A stretch of 34,245 nt of DNA from CAYQPF01 sp964419225 (lineage in GTDB: Bacteria; Cloacimonadota; Cloacimonadia; Cloacimonadales; CAYQPF01). This document shows, one piece after another, positions 24,528 through 32,242 of the stretch. The position numbers and the translations under genes are program-made. Under the pieces are notes generated by a model. That model was not told the DNA's origin, made no database searches, and worked only from the letters and a program-made list of their open reading frames with translations. Within the stretch, counting starts at the first letter, position 1, and every line of letters begins with the position of its first letter. The stretch is taken from positions 1 through 34,245 of the forward strand of contig CAYQPF010000039.1 of NCBI GenBank assembly GCA_964419225.1, written 5' to 3'.

Positions 24528-27500
24528 ACAAAGTTCCAATTTTTCTTCTATATTCGGGGATCATGTCACTGAACTTTTTCTCTTTAGTTATCTCTGTCCA
24601 TTTTTCTAACTTTGCACAGTAATTTTCAGCCATATCTTTATCTTTCAAAGCTAAATATACTTGAATTAAACCATCATATATTTCACTTACACCACTTTGT
24701 GTATTTGTAATCTTCTTTAGTTTTTCGGATTCATTATAATAATTTATAGCACTTGCATAATCTTTGGTCAGCAGATAATACTTGCCCAAATTATTATAAA
24801 TCACTGCTGTTTCTCGATTGTTCACATTTTTACTAATAAAATATAAAGCATCCATAAAACACTTATGTGCTAAAGGAAATTCTTCAGTTTCCATATAGAG
24901 TAAACCAAGTGAATTAAAATATTGCACGGGGTTTCGGACAGAATCTATGAGTTTGTCCTTATTCTCTATCAACACAGCAATAGCTTTCTGAAATTCTTTG
25001 TTATTAGAATAGAAGTTGCTAAGTATATATAGCTCAATTTCCTGCATGACAATATTTTCTAATTGGATATTTAACTCCATTTTCCCTAAATACTCATTAT
25101 ACAATTCTTTTTCTGACTTTAATTTACAAATTGTGAGGATTTTAGTATAAACCCGAAAAAGAGAGTTAAAACTCTTTGTTTTAAAACATATTTCTTCTGC
25201 CTTTTGCAGATAGTCCAGAGCTGGATCTAATTTAGCAGTATTTTCATTTAATATGCTCAATTCAATTAGAACTGTTATCTCAGCCAAATAATCATTAATA
25301 CTTCGTGCGTATTCCAAAGACCTGGTAAAGCACTTTTCCGCTAAATCATTTTCGCCCAAGATACGGTGCAATTTACCTAAAAAAGAAGATATTTTATGGA
25401 TATGCATCAAGTCAGAATTTATCTCAGCAAAATGCAGGCATTTTAAAAACAAGGATTTTGCTTCTGACGTGTTTCCTTTCCTGAAATAAATTATCCCAAT
25501 ATTATAAAGAGCTCTGTGAGCTGACCTTACATCGCCTATTTCCATACTCAGATCATGCCATTTCATAAAATTTTCAAAAGATTTATCTAACTGGGAGGTA
25601 TATAAATAATAGGCCGCAAAATTCCCATGTGTTTTTGCCGATAAGGCTTTGTCGTTAACCAGCAAAGCGAATTCCATCTGTTTCTCTAAATATTCATAAC
25701 ACTTAGGAAAATCCATTTTATACATACATATATCAGCAAGAAAACCATAACTCAAACAGATATATTCATTATTTTCGGACAGTATGGCATATTCATGAGC
25801 CTTGTTGTATTGCTGAAAAGCTATATCATAGTTAGTTTTGAAAGAATTTAATTTTCCTAGCAAAACAAAAGCTCTATACAGTAAATAGTAGTTATGATTC
25901 TTTTCCCCGTAAGTAATAATTTCTTCTATTGTACTAACAGCAAAATCATGAGAATTAAGTTGTACATATAATTCTGCTCTATTCATCAATACTTCATTAT
26001 TTTTTTCTATATCATGATTTATTTTCAGAAACTCATTATAATAATCAATAGCTTTTTGGATTTGATACAATTTGACCGAATATCTGGCAGCTTTCATTAA
26101 AAATTCATGGACTTTTTCTTTGTTTCCTGCTTTTTCATAATGTTCCAGGATGGCAATACTATGCTGTTCTGAGTTCTTTGAAAAAAGTCTTTCATATGTT
26201 TCACCTGCCAAATTATGGAGTTTTTTAATTTGATCAAGAAATTGCATATTATATAAACTGTCGCGTAAAAGTGAGTGCCTGAATATGTAATTCATATTAT
26301 CTATTTTTTTCCAAATCTGTGCTCTTTCTCCCTCTATTAATAAATCGCTAATATCAATATTATCCTTTTTATTGATAGTCTTTAACATCTCTGTCAGCAC
26401 ATTAACAGAAAACTCCATTCCCAGTATTGAGGCTGTCTTAAGTACTTTTTTTAGTCCGTTGCTCAATTTATCCAATCTTGATACTATTATATTTGAGATA
26501 TTATATGATACTTTTATATCATTGGTCTTCAATTCACCTTGTTTATTAAGAAGGTTATTATCAGTCAAAAACTCATAGGTCTGTTCTAAGTAGAAGGGAT
26601 TACCTCCAGCTATGTCATAGATCCTTTTTATTGTATGTTCGGGCAGATTAATCGTCAATTTGAAACGTTCCTGCAAAAACATATTAATCTGATCAAACTC
26701 AAAAAATTGTAAACTAATTTGGGTATATGGATGATTTTTGAGTAATTCCTCTGAAAATAATGTAATATCAGTATCTCGATAGCTGAAAATAATAGTTAAA
26801 TTTTGTGGCAAATTCTTCAACAGGTGATTCACAAAATACTGGGATGCTGAATCAACCCATTGATAGTCATCAAAAACTAATATCGTCTTATGTAAATAAG
26901 TTTGTGCTACAAAAAAGGCACGTAATCCATTCAAAAAAGTAGCCTTTTCCAGCTTTTGTAAGTCAAAGTCGGGATTCTGAAAATAATCTGAGATCGTAAG
27001 TAATTTAATTAAGGGGCTGCACAATCGAGGCAGAAAATTCCGAATAAAGTTGTATTCCTTTTCATCAATATGAGAATCATCTTGATAGACCTTTTTTTCC
27101 ACATTTTCTAGTATCATCTTAATATATTCTTTAATGGATGTCTCAATTTCAATTGAGGTTGTATCAAAATCAAAACTGAAATATCTGCGAAAATAATCCA
27201 GAATAGCAAAGTAAAATGATTGATTGAATTCATCAAAAGATATATCAATCCACATTAAATTCTTATCTTGATTTAAAGACATGATATGATGCAAAAACCT
27301 TGTTTTTCCGATCCCGGTCGCTCCACTCAAAAGAATTAAGGGTTCTGGTTCAAAATTATACTTATGTAAAATATGCTCAAAAACTTTAGATACTTCTTTT
27401 TTTCTCCCCACAAATGTATCAGGAAAATATTTTTTTTCATTCTTCTTCAATTTCCTCAATATTTCATATGTCTTTATCTTAAATTTGGTACTTTTTATTT

Positions 27501-28713
27501 CCACAAAACCATGATGATTATATTTGAAACTGTTTTTTACATTTCTTTCTATCGAATCATCAAATAGAATTTCATTCCAATCTGCTAATTTAGCATACCT
27601 CGCTGCTTTGTTTAAGACCATGCCTAAAGCTGTATATTCGCCTCTGTGGTGACTGCCTACAAAACCAGTGTAAGTTGTTCCATAGGAAAGACCTATCTTG
27701 AAGCACAGACTCTGTAGGTCATTTTGTTTTGGCAATTTAAGCAGATTTCTTTTTAATTGTAAAGAAAATTCCATTGCTCTCTGAAATATCTTCTCAGTTG
27801 TCTTTGGAGCTCCAAATAAAACTAAGATAATTATACCTTTGTCGCCAAAGTCAATCTTATTAAAATAACCGCCATATTGCTGACAGAGTGATATTATCTC
27901 AGAAAAAATATTTATTATTCTCAAGGGTGATACTGTGTCTTTGATCAGAGGACTATTTTCATCCAAGGCAATAAAGCAGGCTAAAACATCTCTGAACTCG
28001 CCCTGCATATTTTCCTGAATTACATTTATGTCAAAAAATTTATTCTGGATTTCAAAAAATTTCGGGTCTGTGTCAAGTGCTTTCTCAGACTGTTCATTAA
28101 ATTCTCTTTTCGTCTCCAGACTGAAACTATGTGTTTCTTTCAAACTCGTTTTGTAATCTGAACCTAACATACTTCTTATAGTTTGATCTACTATGATTTC
28201 ATTATTCGTTGCCTTTTCTGAACTCATTACAGCACTTTTTAGAGTTTCTCCCAAAAAATAATACGAATTATGAGTTTTGTTCGTTATTATCCCCCACTCA
28301 ACTCTTCCAAAGGATACACCTATTTTGCAAAGAAATTCAAACTGACCCAGTTTCGTATCCTGAACTCCCTCCTTTAAAAAAAAATCCCTGACTTTAAAAC
28401 ATGCAGGTAAAACCTGATCAACTAACTGATATTTGGTATTACCTTCCGGAAGAGGAAAAACTGCAGTAAAGGAGTCTCCGGCAAAGGTTGAAATAAAACC
28501 TTCATAAGATCGAATGATATCCAAGCAGGGTGAAAAAACATGATTGATCATCAATCCCAAATTTTCTAAACCCTCATTTTGAAACCTTATCAATGATTGA
28601 GTCAAATTTGTAAATCCTGTAATATCAAAATAGGCGACTAAACCCAAGAAGCTACCGTGCATAATTTCCTTTTCGGCTTTTTCCAATATGAAATGCGGTA
28701 CAGTACGAATCAT
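24526..28713 (-). CDS. Soluble adenylyl cyclase-like protein: two class III cyclase domains, AAA ATPase, TPR array
   Basis: 1395 aa, no signal peptide. CHD1 (about 24-180) has both metal aspartates, Asp30 in VAYFDITGF and Asp80 in FAGDSFTAVF, but not the transition-state Asn/Arg. CHD2 (about 240-400) lacks the metal pair but has Asn368 and Arg372 in LNKAARY after GEYTALG. This is the complementary asymmetry of animal soluble adenylyl cyclase (ADCY10), as is the FNKI...DKGIIILVLFGAP stretch. It is followed by an AAA/STAND-type ATPase with Walker A GATGIGKT (464-471) and Walker B-like ILVFDDYQWVD, then TPR repeats from about 840 to the end. One active site at the CHD1/CHD2 interface would make cAMP, if active. 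The gene begins 9 bp after the M3-like pseudoenzyme gene, forming one operon. Confidence 0.87.
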   Translation of the reverse strand: MIRTVPHFILEKAEKEIMHGSFLGLVAYFDITGFTNLTQSLIRFQNEGLENLGLMINHVFSPCLDIIRSYEGFISTFAGDSFTAVFPLPEGNTKYQLVDQVLPACFKVRDFFLKEGVQDTKLGQFEFLCKIGVSFGRVEWGIITNKTHNSYYFLGETLKSAVMSSEKATNNEIIVDQTIRSMLGSDYKTSLKETHSFSLETKREFNEQSEKALDTDPKFFEIQNKFFDINVIQENMQGEFRDVLACFIALDENSPLIKDTVSPLRIINIFSEIISLCQQYGGYFNKIDFGDKGIIILVLFGAPKTTEKIFQRAMEFSLQLKRNLLKLPKQNDLQSLCFKIGLSYGTTYTGFVGSHHRGEYTALGMVLNKAARYAKLADWNEILFDDSIERNVKNSFKYNHHGFVEIKSTKFKIKTYEILRKLKKNEKKYFPDTFVGRKKEVSKVFEHILHKYNFEPEPLILLSGATGIGKTRFLHHIMSLNQDKNLMWIDISFDEFNQSFYFAILDYFRRYFSFDFDTTSIEIETSIKEYIKMILENVEKKVYQDDSHIDEKEYNFIRNFLPRLCSPLIKLLTISDYFQNPDFDLQKLEKATFLNGLRAFFVAQTYLHKTILVFDDYQWVDSASQYFVNHLLKNLPQNLTIIFSYRDTDITLFSEELLKNHPYTQISLQFFEFDQINMFLQERFKLTINLPEHTIKRIYDIAGGNPFYLEQTYEFLTDNNLLNKQGELKTNDIKVSYNISNIIVSRLDKLSNGLKKVLKTASILGMEFSVNVLTEMLKTINKKDNIDISDLLIEGERAQIWKKIDNMNYIFRHSLLRDSLYNMQFLDQIKKLHNLAGETYERLFSKNSEQHSIAILEHYEKAGNKEKVHEFLMKAARYSVKLYQIQKAIDYYNEFLKINHDIEKNNEVLMNRAELYVQLNSHDFAVSTIEEIITYGEKNHNYYLLYRAFVLLGKLNSFKTNYDIAFQQYNKAHEYAILSENNEYICLSYGFLADICMYKMDFPKCYEYLEKQMEFALLVNDKALSAKTHGNFAAYYLYTSQLDKSFENFMKWHDLSMEIGDVRSAHRALYNIGIIYFRKGNTSEAKSLFLKCLHFAEINSDLMHIHKISSFLGKLHRILGENDLAEKCFTRSLEYARSINDYLAEITVLIELSILNENTAKLDPALDYLQKAEEICFKTKSFNSLFRVYTKILTICKLKSEKELYNEYLGKMELNIQLENIVMQEIELYILSNFYSNNKEFQKAIAVLIENKDKLIDSVRNPVQYFNSLGLLYMETEEFPLAHKCFMDALYFISKNVNNRETAVIYNNLGKYYLLTKDYASAINYYNESEKLKKITNTQSGVSEIYDGLIQVYLALKDKDMAENYCAKLEKWTEITKEKKFSDMIPEYRRKIGTL

Positions 28714-28722
28714 AATACCAAC

Positions 28723-30435
28723 CTATATTTGCGTATTCTTCCTGAATGTGTCAATTAACCTCTTAAGATTTGCTTTCGAAAAATCAAATCTAGCTCCAAC
28801 CATTTTGTATAACTTTTCAGAATTGAAATATGCTCCTGAATTTAAAAACTCCTGATATTGTATTAAAGTCTTGTCCTTGTTCTTCTGATAATTTAGATAT
28901 AAATCCAAACTTCCTAAAGTAGCGAAGGCAGTTTCAATACCACTGGAGGGAAAGGAAATTAAGTGTTGATTACTTAGCCACTCCCATTTGATCAATTCTT
29001 CGAATCCTTTAATATCTATTCCAGGATAAAACTTTATGTAGATCTTTTGATACTCATTCGCAAGTGTTTCGGGATCTGTTACCTTACTACTACATATAAA
29101 TTTATGAAACTCATGGGTTATACAGGTATCAATAATCTCTTTGAAACAGTCATCAAAGTAATACCGTCTCGCTTCGCGAAAATCACTCTCAAGAGGAAAA
29201 AATTCATCCCAGTATTCAACAGAAAGGACTTCCATTCCCTTAGACGCTAACTCTTTTATTTCTGCCGGGATGCGTGGAGCATGCAAATACAATGATTTAC
29301 AACAGGCATGCCATTGAAAAGTATGCCCACATAAATGAAAAAGACTCTTGATATCCGTTAAGGACTTAACAGTATTTATAATAATGTTTGAGGCAGAATA
29401 TTTGAATAACCAGGAATAACAATCTTGTTGGATCTTTCCCGATCTTGATTCTAAATCTAAAAAACCCGAATTCACCATCTTATTAAACATAATCCCATAA
29501 TCAAATTTGATGGAATACAAGATCCGGGTAACTTTGCTCAGAAATTCCTGAGTATCTTTATAAGGTATCAACGGGTGATCTAACTGACTGAACAATATAT
29601 CCCAGGGACGTAATTCGTTCAATTGGTTTTTTTTCTTTTTGCTTTGATTATATTCTGCATAAAAAGGAGATAATACTTTTTCTACTGATCCGATAAACTC
29701 TTGTACATCATTTTCTGAAAAGAATCTGCGGTTGAATGCTGTAATCAGATAAGTATAGAAATTATCCAATCCTACATTTTTTGCTATGCTTTGGCGGATC
29801 TTTCGTACATCTGCAAAGATTTCCAGAATTTGATCTTTGTGTGCTAACACTGCTTTTCTGCTAGTGATCCAAGCCTTCTCCCGGGTTTCTCTGATATGAT
29901 TATGTTCCTTGGATCTAGCTTCAAACAGTCCTATTTCCTCGTCTTCAATTTCAATTTTCAAATTAGATATTAAATTTGAATACACTCCTTTTAACTTCAT
30001 TTCGTCTAAGAAAAGTCCTATGTTTTCTTCATTTTGCATAGCTAAGTCATTCTTGATTTCTATTACTATATTTTTTATCGAATCATCTGAAATATACTTC
30101 AAAAAGGGTGAGTCTATAAATTTTCTTTCAACCTGATTCATATAATCAATGGCCTTTTCAAACAATACTTCGGCATATTGATTATATCTGTCGGTATATT
30201 CGATTTTATCTTCATTGATCAACATCTGCATATAAAGTTCGTTCAGTTGATCTGAGTATATACTATATAATTCATTGGCTCTTAAGATAAAACTATAGAA
30301 TTCTGTTGCCGAGTTTAGCTCTAAAGATAATATTTTTTTGTATTCACTCACCAATAATTCAGCATCATTAGCATCAAAATCTTCAGGATAAAAAAACCTT
30401 TTCAATAATTCCATTTTTTCATTTGTATATAACAT
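28723..30435 (-). CDS. M3 peptidase-family protein with altered HExxH (predicted pseudoenzyme)
   Basis: 570 aa, resembling the oligoendopeptidase F/thimet family (MA clan zinc peptidases), with a long helical N-terminal half. The zinc motif region reads DIKSLFHLCGHTFQWH (361-376), where active relatives have LFHExGH. His367 and His371 and the later ligand Glu395 in IKELASKGME are kept, but the general-base Glu is Leu368. Zinc may still bind; peptide hydrolysis by the usual mechanism should be lost. GAGGT precedes the ATG. No signal peptide, so cytosolic. Paired 9 bp upstream of the sAC-like cyclase, which suggests a binding or regulatory role, for instance a peptide sensor; this is inference. 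Confidence 0.8.
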   Translation of the reverse strand: MLYTNEKMELLKRFFYPEDFDANDAELLVSEYKKILSLELNSATEFYSFILRANELYSIYSDQLNELYMQMLINEDKIEYTDRYNQYAEVLFEKAIDYMNQVERKFIDSPFLKYISDDSIKNIVIEIKNDLAMQNEENIGLFLDEMKLKGVYSNLISNLKIEIEDEEIGLFEARSKEHNHIRETREKAWITSRKAVLAHKDQILEIFADVRKIRQSIAKNVGLDNFYTYLITAFNRRFFSENDVQEFIGSVEKVLSPFYAEYNQSKKKKNQLNELRPWDILFSQLDHPLIPYKDTQEFLSKVTRILYSIKFDYGIMFNKMVNSGFLDLESRSGKIQQDCYSWLFKYSASNIIINTVKSLTDIKSLFHLCGHTFQWHACCKSLYLHAPRIPAEIKELASKGMEVLSVEYWDEFFPLESDFREARRYYFDDCFKEIIDTCITHEFHKFICSSKVTDPETLANEYQKIYIKFYPGIDIKGFEELIKWEWLSNQHLISFPSSGIETAFATLGSLDLYLNYQKNKDKTLIQYQEFLNSGAYFNSEKLYKMVGARFDFSKANLKRLIDTFRKNTQI

Positions 30436-30492
30436 TTTTACCTCAATATTTTCTTTTTGTGAAAAAATCTTTAAAGCACACTCTCCATGTAA

Positions 30493-30520
30493 TATTTAAC
30501 TAATTGGATCTATTTGTCAA
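30493..30520 (-). promoter_or_regulatory. Candidate promoter of the M3-like/cyclase operon
   Basis: On the minus strand a perfect TTGACA (complement of 30515-30520) is followed after 16 bases by TAAATA (complement of 30493-30498), about 60 bp upstream of the start codon. The -10 is a weak match; no operator-like repeat is evident. Confidence 0.35.
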
Positions 30521-30563
30521 TCAAAACTTAATTTTTATTTCTCCTGTTTATGATTTTTAATAT

Positions 30564-30590
30564 AAAAAAAGAGACGCATCTCTGCGTCTC
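30564..30590 (-). terminator. Intrinsic terminator of the antiporter gene
   Basis: On the minus strand GAGACGCA pairs with TGCGTCTC around a 4-base loop (30571-30590) and runs into seven T (complement of the A-run at 30564-30570). It lies 26 bp after the antiporter stop. Confidence 0.88.
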
Positions 30591-30616
30591 TCATTTATAA
30601 TTAATACTTAATAATT

Positions 30617-32020
30617 TTATTTAAGCTCTGCTACACCCAATTTCTGGGCAACTTTTGCTGTAAAGATCGGTTGAATGATTAAGGTCATTAAGATCACCCA
30701 CATACCAATTGGTACCAAAGGCTCTAATCCAGGAAATTTACCGGATAAGGAACTGGCAGTGATCACAATCAATACAGCCGGGATAGCACCGGTTTCACGG
30801 ACGAAAGAAATGAAGAGCAAATCTTTGAAACTGAGCTTATCTTTTCCCCAGTTAACAGGGGTAATAGAAGCAAAAACGGCAATAGGTCTAATGATGAACA
30901 TAAATATTAGTGCCATGGTAATTCCCATCGGGGCAAATTTTAGCAATAAGACGGGATCAACTAAAGCTCCCAGTAATAAAAATATTAGAGGTTTAAAGAA
31001 ACCATCTATCAGATTATTAAATGCAATTTCTGTCTCTTCCAGATCATTGGTCTTAATAATTCCTTTGACAGTGAACAATCCGGCAATGAATACAGCCATG
31101 AAACCGCTGCCACCAAACAAAAAAGCAATCTCATAAGTCATGATTGGAACACCAAACAAAAAAGCCAAATCAGCAGCAAATTCGCCTTCATGACGGAATT
31201 TGAATTTCTTAAAAATAAACAAAACTGCGTAGCCCAGTAATCCAGCTAATACTCCTATACCCAATTGTTTGGAAAATATTGACATAGCTTCTACTGAAAA
31301 TACACGTTTATATAAATCCACTAAGGAAAGTTCGCTTCCACCAGATGATGTAATAATACTGATAAATAATAAAGTAACCAATGTGCCAGCCACATCATTT
31401 ACTGCACTTTCCGAAACTACAAGATCCTTCACACATTCATTCTTGAATTTTAGAATACTTAAGGTTGGAATAATTGCTGCAGGATCCGTTGATGCTAATA
31501 TCGCACCTAACAAAACAGCTACTAATACAGAGACCCCAGGATTAAGGAAATTATAGATTACAGTAAATAAAAATGAGGTTATCAACAAACCTAAAAAGGC
31601 GATTGAAAGGATCGGTAATAACATTTTCATGAAATTCTTCAGTGATGTTTCCAGCCCTCCCCCGAACAGGATTAAAGCTGCACAAAAACATACTGATAAA
31701 TTTAGAAAATTTGTATTAGGAATTATTTCTTTAAAAAATGGTGAAGCAATCAATCCTAATGCAATTGCGGTAACAAAAATTGGTAGCTTAGATTTCTTAG
31801 ATAAGTAAAAAGATAAATAAGCCAAAAAAAGAATTGCACCGATTTGAATAAAGATTCTCTTCATAAACCCGTCAGGTGTTTCTGCCGGGACTCCTGCCGT
31901 TTGTACTGCTTCCACACTCACGCCTTCATTCTCAACAGGAATTTGGACATATTGTGCTACTTCGTACACGGCAATTAATATGACGGCAATTACTATAAGG
32001 GAAATTATAGTATTCTTCAT
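30617..32020 (-). CDS. Cation:proton antiporter, CPA1-type Na+/H+ exchanger
   Basis: About 467 aa with 12 or so membrane helices, exchanging Na+ or K+ for H+ across the inner membrane. Family marks: ILFGGGLETSLKNF, STDPAAIIPTLSIL (Asp179), SESAVNDVAG with the Asn208-Asp209 pair typical of electroneutral CPA1 exchangers, and later SFVRETGAIPAVLI. I put the start at 32020 because GGAGG lies 6 bases upstream. The frame is open back to 32074, but that codon lies in the predicted -35 element. The N-terminus (about 5-22) is an extra hydrophobic segment followed by a ~30-residue polar stretch rich in Glu/Val/Pro, perhaps periplasmic. No cytoplasmic regulatory domain follows. Confidence 0.9.
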   Translation of the reverse strand: MKNTIISLIVIAVILIAVYEVAQYVQIPVENEGVSVEAVQTAGVPAETPDGFMKRIFIQIGAILFLAYLSFYLSKKSKLPIFVTAIALGLIASPFFKEIIPNTNFLNLSVCFCAALILFGGGLETSLKNFMKMLLPILSIAFLGLLITSFLFTVIYNFLNPGVSVLVAVLLGAILASTDPAAIIPTLSILKFKNECVKDLVVSESAVNDVAGTLVTLLFISIITSSGGSELSLVDLYKRVFSVEAMSIFSKQLGIGVLAGLLGYAVLFIFKKFKFRHEGEFAADLAFLFGVPIMTYEIAFLFGGSGFMAVFIAGLFTVKGIIKTNDLEETEIAFNNLIDGFFKPLIFLLLGALVDPVLLLKFAPMGITMALIFMFIIRPIAVFASITPVNWGKDKLSFKDLLFISFVRETGAIPAVLIVITASSLSGKFPGLEPLVPIGMWVILMTLIIQPIFTAKVAQKLGVAELK

Positions 32021-32046
32021 TAATAGCCTCCAGATTATTTTTTCTC

Positions 32047-32074
32047 TTAGTACAACTATTATCTTTTCTGTCAA
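32047..32074 (-). promoter_or_regulatory. Candidate antiporter promoter
   Basis: Minus-strand TTGACA (complement of 32069-32074), a 16-base spacer, then TACTAA (complement of 32047-32052). It sits 27 bp upstream of the chosen ATG and supports rejecting the longer open frame. The -10 match is poor. Confidence 0.35.
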
Positions 32075-32151
32075 ATGTTTTCTGCTTATTATTCACTTTT
32101 TCAATTTTTTAATGCTTTATTCATTAATAATCCTCTTATTGTAAAATAATA

Positions 32152-32187
32152 TTGACAGCTATTTATATATTTATTAATTTATCTTTG
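32152..32187 (+). promoter_or_regulatory. Candidate promoter of the secreted-protein gene
   Basis: TTGACA at 32152-32157, followed by A+T-only DNA with ATTAAT at 32173-32178 (15-base spacer). A separate TATCTTTG at 32180-32187 matches the TAnnTTTG -7 element of Bacteroidota-type promoters but is not at the usual distance from a TTTG. One of these is likely; which one cannot be decided by eye. Confidence 0.3.
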
Positions 32188-32242
32188 TTTTCAGGCTTAG
32201 GGGATTTTGCATAAATATTGAGGATTTGTAGTAGGAGGAAAA

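Noticed and set aside
30675..31136. 153-codon open frame on the plus strand
   Set aside because: Entirely antisense to the well-supported antiporter gene; low-complexity composition and no motif.
32021..32074. Antiporter start at 32074
   Set aside because: No ribosome site there; GGAGG precedes the ATG at 32020, and the upstream codons overlap a probable promoter.
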